Shown here: piece after piece, positions 44,591-52,319 of the stretch
How the letters are laid out: each line of letters starts with the position of its first letter
How positions within the stretch are numbered: the first letter of the stretch is position 1
Source of the DNA: Bacteroidetes bacterium UBA1941
Lineage (GTDB): Bacteria > Bacteroidota > Bacteroidia > Chitinophagales > LD1
Direction of reading: 5' to 3'
DNA: 64,000 bases
NCBI GenBank assembly: GCA_002336805.1
Contig: DDEZ01000013.1
Coordinates: 195,962 to 259,961, forward strand
The notes under the pieces: generated by a model
Databases searched by the model: none
Told to the model about the DNA's origin: nothing
The model's input: only the letters and a program-made list of their open reading frames with translations
Program-made: the position numbers and the translations under genes

Positions 44591-45468
44591 TGCGCGCTAT
44601 CATCCTCATATTATGCCTGGTCCTGTCTGTGCGGCTATCTGCGCAGGATGATACACTGAGCGTAGCGACAGACTCTACCGCAGTGCCGGATAGTACTGAG
44701 CAGGTCATCGTTATAGATACAGCTGCGGTGCAGCACGCAGATAGCGTAGCAGCATACAGATCATCACTCACAGTAGGTGAGCGGCCACTCTGGTACGATA
44801 TAGAGCAGGAGCGCCGCATGCCTGACAATACGTTTATGTTTCTCCTCCTGGTAGCACTGCTAGTCGTGCTCACCACGCTCAAACTGGCATTCAGCAATGA
44901 TTTCACTGATCTCTTCCGCTCTGTGGCTAGCTCTAATATCGCATCGCAGATCGTGCGTACATCACGAGAGGATCTATCTCTCTCATCGTTTCTGATGAAT
45001 GGAATTTTTGTGGTCGCAATATCTATCTACACGCGATTTGTGTTATTGCATTTCTTTCCTTATTCTGCATTGTCCGACAATTTTTCAATAGTCAAGCTCA
45101 TCATTTTATTCACATTTTTTTTCGTCGCAAAGTTTGCGACGTTGCGCTACATCGGAAATCTTTTTGAACTGCGCGCATCAGTAGATGAGTACTTGTTTAA
45201 TCTCTCTGCTATCGTCAGAACCATTGGTATTGCAATGATTCCAATACTATTCATGCTGTATGCATCATCAGAAAAATATTTTCTTTTCATCTTCATTGCA
45301 TCGCTTGTGATATTGAGCGCGGGTGGCATCATGATCATCGTGCGAGGTTTATCCACATCGTATAAAGTGATGTACAGCAGTCTGTATCATTTTTTAATAT
45401 ACATTTGTGTTGGAGAAATATTACCAGTATTTCTATTTATTAAATTGTTAACCAAAACAGCTATTTAA
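44590..45468 (+). CDS. DUF4271 membrane protein
   Basis: A 292-residue protein starting at a GTG that overlaps the stop of the preceding gene (TAGTG). A signal peptide or first helix (1-18), a periplasmic stretch (20-80), and about six membrane helices follow. The pattern matches DUF4271, a family known only in Bacteroidota and usually found next to hemD, as here. Function is unknown. The last half of the gene (from about 44990) is more AT-rich and uses ATT, TTT, TTA and GCA far more than its neighbours, which use ATA, CTG and GCC. The next gene starts one base after its stop. Confidence 0.78.
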   Translation: MRAIILILCLVLSVRLSAQDDTLSVATDSTAVPDSTEQVIVIDTAAVQHADSVAAYRSSLTVGERPLWYDIEQERRMPDNTFMFLLLVALLVVLTTLKLAFSNDFTDLFRSVASSNIASQIVRTSREDLSLSSFLMNGIFVVAISIYTRFVLLHFFPYSALSDNFSIVKLIILFTFFFVAKFATLRYIGNLFELRASVDEYLFNLSAIVRTIGIAMIPILFMLYASSEKYFLFIFIASLVILSAGGIMIIVRGLSTSYKVMYSSLYHFLIYICVGEILPVFLFIKLLTKTAI

Positions 45469-45469
45469 C

Positions 45470-45703
45470 ATGGCAACAAAGTCAACAGCAAAGAAAGCTG
45501 CCCCAAAGAAAGCTGCTAAGAAAGCTGCCCCTAAGAAGGCTGCTAAGAAAGCTGCTGCTCCTAAGAAGGCTGCAAAGAAGGCTGCCCCTAAGAAGGCCGC
45601 TAAGAAAGCTGCTGCCCCTAAGAAGGCTGCTGCTCCTAAGAAAGCTGCCCCTAAGAAGGCTGCAGCTCCTAAGAAGGCTGCTGCCCCTAAAAAAAAAGCG
45701 TAA
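45470..45703 (+). CDS. Histone H1-like Lys/Ala/Pro repeat protein
   Basis: A 77-residue protein made almost wholly of KKAA and PKKAA units, similar to the C-terminal tail of eukaryotic histone H1 and to bacterial histone H1-like proteins. Only the first six residues (MATKST) are outside the repeat. It should be highly basic, unstructured and DNA- or RNA-binding; role is inferred. It starts one base after the DUF4271 stop. It ends APKKKA just after a run of nine A (45689-45697). A -1 shift there would continue through a Ser-rich stretch into the hemD frame, so it may be the N-terminus of a larger fusion. Confidence 0.75.
   Translation: MATKSTAKKAAPKKAAKKAAPKKAAKKAAAPKKAAKKAAPKKAAKKAAAPKKAAAPKKAAPKKAAAPKKAAAPKKKA
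45689..45697 (+). other. A9 homopolymer: candidate -1 frameshift site
   Basis: Nine consecutive A followed by GCG TAA. Shifting back one base here continues the frame as SVSSGKQSRSNSSSTSGRK and then the hemD Met at 45754, with no stop. Slippery A runs are known sites of ribosomal or transcriptional slippage and of sequencing error. Confidence 0.45.
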
Positions 45704-45753
45704 GCTCGGGCAAGCAATCAAGATCTAACAGCAGTAGCACTTCCGGTCGCAAG

Positions 45754-46830
45754 ATGGCTGATGAGAAATCAACTAAACCGAGTGCTACTGCTTTTATTTT
45801 GAAAAGCAGTAAGACAAAAAAGCCATCGTTAAATAAAGCCTCTGTGTCCTCTAAGAAAGTAGTAAAGCCGGCACCTAAAGCTCCGGCCGTCCCAGTCAAG
45901 AAAGCTCCGGCTAAATCTCCAGCCAAATCCCCTGCTACTCCTGTACAAAAATCTCCCGCAGCTACTGTAGCTCCCATAGCATCTACCGAAGAAAAGAAGA
46001 AGCCTGTCAGGCTCTCTGAGATACTGAAACCTAAAAACGAGAAGAACTATAGCGAGTTTCTGAGTACTGATGCGAAAACGCGTCTCAAGAATATCATCGT
46101 GGCACAGCCACAACCCGAAGGGATCAAATCTCCATACTATGATCTGGAGTCAAAATATAAAGTCAAGTTTCAATTCACTCCATTTGTCACAGTAGAGGGA
46201 GTACTTGGCAAAGACTTCCGCAAGCAGCGCATCTCTCTGAATGATTTTAGCGGTATCATCTTTACCAGCCGCAATGCGATAGATCACTTCTTCCGCATAT
46301 GTGAGGAGCTGCGTGTCAAGATGAGCCAGGAGACAAAGTACTTTTGCACTTCAGAGGCTATTGCTCTATATCTCCAGAAATACACTCAATACCGCAAGCG
46401 CAAAGTATTCTTTAGTGATACTAATAGCAATAAGGAAATGCGCGCGCTGATTCTCAAGCACCGCGATACGACCAAATTCCTCTATATAGGACCGGAGGTG
46501 CGTAGCAAGGATGAGATCACCTCGTTTATGTCTGACCAGAATATCCCGTTCACTGAGGCTGTGATGTACCGCACAGTACCGAGCGACCTGCGCAAGCTGG
46601 ACCTCGGCAAGTACGATATGATGATACTCTTCAGCCCTTCGGCTATTCACTCTCTTTTCCAGAGCTTCCCGGGATTCAAGCCTGGCAACCTCAAGATAGG
46701 AGTGTATGGCAAGATAACAGCTGATGCAGTGCTGGATACCAACTGGCAGATACATCTCATGGCTCCGCTGGATGGCGCACCATCCATCATAGCTGCACTG
46801 GATGGCTATCTGAAAGTATCTAATAAGTAG
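45754..46830 (+). CDS. hemD: Uroporphyrinogen-III synthase with long Lys/Pro/Ala-rich N-terminal tail
   Basis: A 358-residue protein from the ATG at 45754. The last 250 residues form a HemD domain: IIVAQPQPEGIKSPYYD, IFTSRNAIDHFF, VMYRTVPSDL with the conserved Tyr, and LFSPSAIHSLFQSFP. The first 100 residues are an unstructured tail rich in Lys, Pro, Ala and Ser (APKAPAVPVKKAPAKSPAKS), absent from normal HemD (about 250 residues). It cyclises hydroxymethylbilane in heme synthesis. The upstream frame is open to the A9 run at 45689, and could fuse it to the histone H1-like gene. hemW lies 2 kb away. Confidence 0.82.
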   Translation: MADEKSTKPSATAFILKSSKTKKPSLNKASVSSKKVVKPAPKAPAVPVKKAPAKSPAKSPATPVQKSPAATVAPIASTEEKKKPVRLSEILKPKNEKNYSEFLSTDAKTRLKNIIVAQPQPEGIKSPYYDLESKYKVKFQFTPFVTVEGVLGKDFRKQRISLNDFSGIIFTSRNAIDHFFRICEELRVKMSQETKYFCTSEAIALYLQKYTQYRKRKVFFSDTNSNKEMRALILKHRDTTKFLYIGPEVRSKDEITSFMSDQNIPFTEAVMYRTVPSDLRKLDLGKYDMMILFSPSAIHSLFQSFPGFKPGNLKIGVYGKITADAVLDTNWQIHLMAPLDGAPSIIAALDGYLKVSNK

Positions 46831-46863
46831 TAGCGGAGGATCTGCGGCGGATGTAGCAGTCTT

Positions 46864-47574
46864 TTATCCTATCAGAAATATACAGTAGCGTTTGTGAAGG
46901 CCGGGTACCTCCCTGCGCCAGTCTGACACTTTTTTTGTCGCGATATACTCTGTAGGCAGGGTCAGGTCGCAGGCTACACATAGTTTAGTATCTCCGTTCA
47001 GGTGCTGTAGCGTATCGCGCATCAGCGCATCATTGCGGAAGGGTGTCTCCATAAAGATCTGTGTGCCACCTCTACGCGCCGTATCTTCCAGTTGCTTCAG
47101 TTTTTTAGCGCGGTCTGCAGTCTGTATGGGCAGATAGCCATGAAAGGAAAACTGCTGCCCACCAAATCCCGATGCCACCAGCGCCAGCAGGATAGAGCTG
47201 GGCCCCACCAGCGGTGATACCTGGTAGCCCCGTATATGCGCATAGCTCACGATCTCATATCCCGGGTCTGCTATACATGGATTGCCCGCCTCACTGATGA
47301 TACCTATATCATGTCCACCTTCTATAGGTGCCAGCAGCTGTTTAGCATGGTTTGCTCCGTGCTTATCCAGCTCTTGTATCGTGACCTCCGTGTCAAAGTT
47401 TTTCTTGTAGCCTATCGCCCTGAGGTAGCGGCGCGCCGTACGGGCATCTTCTACTATGAAGTGATTTAACCCCGCCACTACATTCCTCACCTGATCGGGG
47501 ATGATCGTATTATCATTCTCTCCGAGAAAGGATGGGATGAGATACAGGCGTCCTGGCTTTCTTGGGTCGCTCAT
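46864..47574 (-). CDS. SAM-dependent tetrapyrrole-methylase-fold methyltransferase (RsmI-related)
   Basis: A 236-residue protein of the tetrapyrrole methylase superfamily. It shows IGIISEAGNPCIADPGYEIV, VSPLVGPSSILLALVASG and QIFMETPFRND, as in RsmI, the 16S rRNA 2'-O-methyltransferase acting at C1402. The N-terminal GNLGDIT-type motif of true RsmI is replaced by SFLGENDNT, which is the form seen in a second Bacteroidota paralogue; hence no gene symbol. The substrate is likely rRNA or another nucleic acid, unproven. Its start overlaps the PBP1A stop by one base (TAATG). Confidence 0.82.
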   Translation of the reverse strand: MSDPRKPGRLYLIPSFLGENDNTIIPDQVRNVVAGLNHFIVEDARTARRYLRAIGYKKNFDTEVTIQELDKHGANHAKQLLAPIEGGHDIGIISEAGNPCIADPGYEIVSYAHIRGYQVSPLVGPSSILLALVASGFGGQQFSFHGYLPIQTADRAKKLKQLEDTARRGGTQIFMETPFRNDALMRDTLQHLNGDTKLCVACDLTLPTEYIATKKVSDWRREVPGLHKRYCIFLIG

Positions 47575-49820
47575 TATTCTGGTTTGCTATTTTCTATGGA
47601 GTCCATGTGCACTACTGAGCAATCAAAATTAATGTCCAGCGTACTATCGGCCGGGTGCGGAAAACCAGCGTTCATATTCAGTTTCAGTTTGTAGTCACCG
47701 TACGCTCTGTTCAGAAACTTGCCTACCACCGGCATAGCTGCCGCAGCGCCGGTACCTGACGATGCAAAGTGCACACTGGGCTGCTCAAATCCTACCCAGC
47801 AGCCGGCCACTATATCCGGTGTCATACCTATAAACCATGCATCGGCATTTGCCTGCGTGGTGCCTGTCTTGCCTGCCAGCGCCAGGCTGGGCAGGCCATA
47901 GTGTGCGCGGATCGAGGCTGCAGTACCACGGTTCACTACTCCTTTCATCATCTCTACTGTGGTATAGGCTACATTAGGTGAGATGGCTGCAGAGTGCTCC
48001 TGATTGAATGTGGCCAGTACATTGCCCTTCTTATCCGTGATCTTGGTGATGTAAAATGGCTTGCAGTATTCACCCAGATTGGCCAGTGTTAGATACGCGC
48101 CGACCATCTCCGTGAGTGATATGTCAGATACACCGAGGCATAGGGCTGGTACCCTGTCCAGCTCACTTTCTATATGGAGTTTACGGGCCATATCTATCAG
48201 TGCCTGCGGGCCAAAGTCGCACATCAGGTTTGCGGTCATCCTATTGTCCGAGTACCAGAGTCCCTGCTGCATAGGCACGAGGTCACCGTCTTTAAATTTT
48301 TTGCTGCCAGCTGGGTTCCACCCATTTTCACCGCAGGTCGGCGGTATGTATTCTATCTGGTGGCATGGCTCATATCCACGCTCTATTGCCACTGCGTATT
48401 GCAGCGGTTTCATAGTAGAGCCTACCTGGCGCTTGGTAGATTTCTTCACATGGTCCAGCTGAAAGTACTTCATATTAGGGCCTCCTACCCATGCCTTGAT
48501 CTCACCTGTATGTACATCTACCGCGAGGAAACCACACTGGATGATCTGCAGATAGTAGCGCAGGGAATCCGCCACGCTCATAGATGTATCCTTGTCATAC
48601 GATCCATGCTCACCATCATACGAGAAGATCGTCATGTCCGTTTTCTGATTGAATAGTTTTCTGATCTCTGCATCAGACTTACCCTGTGCTCTGAGGTCCT
48701 GGTAGTGCTGGCTCTGTGCTATAGATTTATCCAGCAGGTCAGGCTTGGCGCGCTCACCGGATTTCCATGGCTCCTTGCCGTGCCATTCTTTGAAGTAAGA
48801 CTCCTGTAGATACTTTAGGTGTTCTTTGATCGCATCCTCAGCGTAGCGCTGCATACGGGAGTCGATAGTAGTATACACCTGTAGGCCATCTGTATAGATA
48901 TCATACTTACTGCCGTCTTGCTTTTTATGTTTTTCGCACCATGCCTTCAGTTCTTGTCTTAGATTTTCGCGCAGGTATGTGGCCAGCCCCTCACGGTAGT
49001 CGGCACTATGAAAGTTGAGCTTGATCTGCTTTTTGCTCAGCGTATCAAAAGCTGCCTGATCTATGATCTTGGCCTCTACCATACGTTTTAGTACGAGGTT
49101 GCGTCGTTCCTCGGCCTTATCGGGATGCCTGCGAGGATTAAACTTTGCAGGAGCATTCACCAGGCCTACGAGTACTGCTGCTTCATTTGGTTTCAGATCT
49201 TTAGGCGATCTGCCATAGTAGGTAAAGGAGGCAGTCCTGATGCCGTATGACTGATTGCCAAACTCGACCGTATTAAAATACAGGGTTATGATCTCCTCCT
49301 TGCTAAACATCCGCTCGATCTTTGCCGCCAGGATCCACTCCTTCAGTTTCTGCTTTGCCCGCTGTATCCTCCCGGCTTTATGAAAGCCCTGATGGAAAAG
49401 ATTCTTTGCAAGCTGCTGTGTGATAGTAGAGGCACCACCACGGTCGCGGCCTAGCAGCGGACCCACCACCGCACCAAACAAGCCGGTCATGTCTATGCCG
49501 GAGTGATCGTAGAATCGCTTATCTTCTGTAGCCACCAGCGCCTTGACCAGATAGGGAGAGAGGTCATCGTATCCTACCTCTATGCGGTTCTCATTATAGT
49601 AGCTGCCCAGTACCTCGCCATCTGCTGAGTATACAGTGGTAGAGACATCGTTATTGGGGTTTTGTATAGCCTCCAGGTCGGGCATCTCTCCCAGCAGGCC
49701 TGCATTGACACCTACGAAGAAGAGAAAGATCAACAGGATACAGGACCAGAGAGCGATCTGTACCAGCTTGAAGACATCCCAGAAATTATTGAAATTGATT
49801 TTCTTTAGTTTGAACTTCAT
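47574..49820 (-). CDS. Bifunctional penicillin-binding protein 1A (transglycosylase/transpeptidase)
   Basis: A 748-residue class A PBP. One membrane helix (about 20-42) precedes the GT51 transglycosylase domain, with catalytic Glu99 in VATEDKRFYDH and RGGASTITQQLAKN. The transpeptidase has the SxxK motif with Ser468 in VGSTMKPL, an SDN-type motif in WYSDNRMTAN and KTGTT near residue 645. It polymerises and cross-links peptidoglycan in the periplasm. It sits between the DUF3109 gene (6 bases upstream) and the methyltransferase gene (one-base overlap), so the three are co-transcribed. Confidence 0.95.
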   Translation of the reverse strand: MKFKLKKINFNNFWDVFKLVQIALWSCILLIFLFFVGVNAGLLGEMPDLEAIQNPNNDVSTTVYSADGEVLGSYYNENRIEVGYDDLSPYLVKALVATEDKRFYDHSGIDMTGLFGAVVGPLLGRDRGGASTITQQLAKNLFHQGFHKAGRIQRAKQKLKEWILAAKIERMFSKEEIITLYFNTVEFGNQSYGIRTASFTYYGRSPKDLKPNEAAVLVGLVNAPAKFNPRRHPDKAEERRNLVLKRMVEAKIIDQAAFDTLSKKQIKLNFHSADYREGLATYLRENLRQELKAWCEKHKKQDGSKYDIYTDGLQVYTTIDSRMQRYAEDAIKEHLKYLQESYFKEWHGKEPWKSGERAKPDLLDKSIAQSQHYQDLRAQGKSDAEIRKLFNQKTDMTIFSYDGEHGSYDKDTSMSVADSLRYYLQIIQCGFLAVDVHTGEIKAWVGGPNMKYFQLDHVKKSTKRQVGSTMKPLQYAVAIERGYEPCHQIEYIPPTCGENGWNPAGSKKFKDGDLVPMQQGLWYSDNRMTANLMCDFGPQALIDMARKLHIESELDRVPALCLGVSDISLTEMVGAYLTLANLGEYCKPFYITKITDKKGNVLATFNQEHSAAISPNVAYTTVEMMKGVVNRGTAASIRAHYGLPSLALAGKTGTTQANADAWFIGMTPDIVAGCWVGFEQPSVHFASSGTGAAAAMPVVGKFLNRAYGDYKLKLNMNAGFPHPADSTLDINFDCSVVHMDSIENSKPE

Positions 49821-49826
49821 CTGCTG

Positions 49827-50396
49827 TTATCGTTTGCGCATCTGAGCGTAATAGGCCTCCAGTATATTATAAAACTCCTCTCCATACTTGCGCAGCAGCG
49901 CATCTTTCACAAAACGGAAAACCGGTACTTTTAGTTTGTTGCCATTCTTGCAGGCCGCCTTGCAGATACTCCAGCGTTCATAGTTGACTGCTTCAAATGA
50001 TTTATACTCTGTGATCCGGATAGGGTAGAGGTGGCAGGATACAGGTTTTTTGAAATCTACCTTACCCGCCAGGTATGCTTTCTCTATGCCACACACGGCT
50101 ATGCCATTATCATAGTTGATCCACGCACATGGGCCATCTTTGATCAGTGGTGTCTTCCACTTCTGATCTTCCTCCTCCCACATATACTTCTTCTTCTCCA
50201 GCACGGCTATGCCCTCTGCAGTGAGAAAGGGCTTCACCGTCTCATATATATCATCCAGTATTTTCAGCTCCTCCTGATCCAGTGGCGCACCTGTATCACC
50301 TTCCACGCAGCATGCGCCCTTGCAGGCATTGAGGTCGCAGACGAAGTGTTCCTCCAGGATATCCTCGCTGACTATTTTATTGTCTATTGATAGCAC
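49827..50396 (-). CDS. DUF3109 family cysteine-rich protein
   Basis: A 189-residue protein with a conserved set of cysteines: C20, C25, C29 and C30 at the N-terminus (FVCDLNACKGACC), one in GPCAWINYDNGIAVCGIEKA, one in VSCHLYPIRIT and two in WSICKAACKNG. This is the DUF3109 signature, related to YkgJ-type putative metal-cluster proteins. It probably binds zinc or an iron-sulfur cluster; its reaction is unknown. It is the first gene of an operon with PBP1A and a methyltransferase. The divergent TraB/GumN gene starts 19 bases away, so the promoters must overlap the coding starts. Confidence 0.85.
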   Translation of the reverse strand: MLSIDNKIVSEDILEEHFVCDLNACKGACCVEGDTGAPLDQEELKILDDIYETVKPFLTAEGIAVLEKKKYMWEEEDQKWKTPLIKDGPCAWINYDNGIAVCGIEKAYLAGKVDFKKPVSCHLYPIRITEYKSFEAVNYERWSICKAACKNGNKLKVPVFRFVKDALLRKYGEEFYNILEAYYAQMRKR

Positions 50397-50415
50397 TTAT
50401 TTCTATTTTCGATTT

Positions 50416-51324
50416 ATGGCCTTATCTCCAAAAGTACGCATATCCTACCGCTCATCCCAATCTGTGTTTTGCCTCATCGTAGCGTTGATTGTGTCTTTTA
50501 GTGTATCAGCTCAGTACCACTCCCTGTGCTGGAAGGTCACAGGCCCCGGCCTCCGGCAGCCATCCTACCTGTTTGGTACCATGCACGTATCAGACAAAAG
50601 GGTTTTCAATTTTGGGGAGAAGGTGATGAAAGCTTTTGATGGCAGCAAGGCCTACGCCATGGAGCTGGATCCCGACAAGGCACTGAACCCCGCCGTGGCA
50701 TTGTCTCTCGTCATGAAGGACGGCAGCCGTATCAGCCAGATGCTGCCGGATTCGGACTATAGGTTTGCAGACTCACTGATCAAATCAGCTACAGGTTTTG
50801 GACTTGCATTATTGGATAAAGTAGAACCAGTGCTGATCACAGCCATACTGGAGGAAGGCGGCATGGGTATGACCACCAGCGATACCAGCAATATGCCCGA
50901 GGCGATGGACCTGTATTTCTACCAGAAAGCAAAGAGCCAGAAGAAAAAGCAAATAGGCATCGAAACGGTAGATGAGCAGATCGCTGCACTGCATACGCTT
51001 ACCTATCAGGAGCAGGCAGATCAGCTCCGCTCTGCTATCAAGGAGATCCGCCAGCCCAGTGGCGCCGGAGAAGGTGATCTGCTGAAATACTACATCGCCC
51101 AAAATCTGGATAGCCTCCTATCTATGAGTGATGAATCACAGATGCCCGAGAAGTTTTACAAAGCACTGGTCACAGACAGGAATATACGCATGGCAGACCG
51201 CATCGCAGTGTTCATAAAGAAGCAGCCCACCTTTATCGCTATCGGCGCACTGCACCTGCCAGGACAGGGTGGCGTCATAGAGCTGCTGCGGAGGAAAGGC
51301 TACACAGTAGAGGAGTGGCGCTGA
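50416..51324 (+). CDS. TraB/GumN family protein
   Basis: A 302-residue protein starting at the ATG at 50416; upstream codons in frame run over the divergent gene. A signal sequence or N-terminal anchor (about 14-33, ending SVSAQ) is followed by a TraB/GumN domain: PSYLFGTMHVSDKRV, AYAMELD, GIETVDEQIAAL and IAIGALHLPGQGGVIELLRRKGYTVEEW. The conserved GTMH and GALHLPG histidines match the metal-binding site proposed for this family, whose members are suspected proteases or signal factors. It is probably periplasmic. The hydrolase gene follows after 17 bases. Confidence 0.87.
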   Translation: MALSPKVRISYRSSQSVFCLIVALIVSFSVSAQYHSLCWKVTGPGLRQPSYLFGTMHVSDKRVFNFGEKVMKAFDGSKAYAMELDPDKALNPAVALSLVMKDGSRISQMLPDSDYRFADSLIKSATGFGLALLDKVEPVLITAILEEGGMGMTTSDTSNMPEAMDLYFYQKAKSQKKKQIGIETVDEQIAALHTLTYQEQADQLRSAIKEIRQPSGAGEGDLLKYYIAQNLDSLLSMSDESQMPEKFYKALVTDRNIRMADRIAVFIKKQPTFIAIGALHLPGQGGVIELLRRKGYTVEEWR

Positions 51325-51341
51325 CGAGCTAAATCAATACT

Positions 51342-52280
51342 ATGAAATCTAAGATGTCGCTTCGCAAAAAGATACTGCTGATCGCCGTAGCAGGATTTAT
51401 CCTCCTTAATGCGCTCGCCGCCGCACACGCCTACAAGTTCACTCATTTCTCCAACGGGGGCGAAAAGACAAAAGGCGCAGAGAAACTATCTGCACTGGAG
51501 AAACTAAAGACCGTCATATTCGGCATCAACCATCCGCGCCCGGTCAATACTCTTATGCCCGAGCAACCTTATGATACAGTTTATATCCAGAGCAATGTAA
51601 AACTACAATGCTGGCATATACGCAGTGATAGTTCGCGCGGTACAGTGCTGCTATTTCACGGTTATAGCTCAGATAAATCTAAACTGCTCAACCGGTCTGA
51701 TGCCTTTCTGGAGATGGGATATGACGTTCTGTTGGTTGACTTTATGGGATCCGGAGGCTCAGTGGGTAATGAAACGACCATAGGCTACAAGGAGGCGCAG
51801 AATGTCTATGACTGCTACAACTATATCGCGAGTAGAGATAAGCGCCCTGTTTACCTTTTCGGCAATTCTATGGGCTCTGCAGCTATTCTCAAAAGCATTC
51901 ATGATTACAATTTTCAGCCAGCAGGTATCATTATAGAATGCCCCTTTGGCTCGATGTATAAGACCACTTGCGCCCGGTTTAAAGAGATGCACGTCCCGGC
52001 ATTTCCTATGGCGGGTCTGCTCATGTTTTGGGGTGGCGCAGAGTGCGGCTTCTGGCCCTTCAGTCACAATCCGCAGGACTATGCTACTAATGTCGCGTGT
52101 CCTACCTTGCTGATGGCTGGCGGTAGCGATGAGAAGGTAAGCAAAGAAGAGACAGACCTGATCTATGCACATCTCAAAGGACCTAAACGATTGGTGATCT
52201 TTCCTATGGCGCGTCATGAAGATTACTTTAAGCAATACAAGTCTGATTGGATAAATGACGTTTCTATGTTCTTGAAATAG
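51342..52280 (+). CDS. Alpha/beta hydrolase, membrane-anchored
   Basis: A 312-residue protein with an N-terminal hydrophobic segment (about 9-29) that could be a signal anchor. The hydrolase fold shows LLFHGYSSDKS (oxyanion region), the nucleophile elbow LFGNSMGSAAI with its Ser, an acidic residue in LMAGGSDEKVS and the catalytic His in MARHEDYF. It resembles the BEM46/YfhR-like serine hydrolases, whose substrates vary. It lies 17 bases after the TraB/GumN gene and about 40 bases before the ethanolamine permease gene. Confidence 0.86.
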   Translation: MKSKMSLRKKILLIAVAGFILLNALAAAHAYKFTHFSNGGEKTKGAEKLSALEKLKTVIFGINHPRPVNTLMPEQPYDTVYIQSNVKLQCWHIRSDSSRGTVLLFHGYSSDKSKLLNRSDAFLEMGYDVLLVDFMGSGGSVGNETTIGYKEAQNVYDCYNYIASRDKRPVYLFGNSMGSAAILKSIHDYNFQPAGIIIECPFGSMYKTTCARFKEMHVPAFPMAGLLMFWGGAECGFWPFSHNPQDYATNVACPTLLMAGGSDEKVSKEETDLIYAHLKGPKRLVIFPMARHEDYFKQYKSDWINDVSMFLK

Positions 52281-52319
52281 TCTGCTGGCTGCTTACATTT
52301 TTCGTATTTTCCATCAGCA

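Noticed and set aside
45448..45721. Minus-strand Leu/Phe/Ala/Gly-rich frames opposite the histone H1-like gene
   Set aside because: They result from the KKA codon repeats read on the other strand and have no independent start context or homology.
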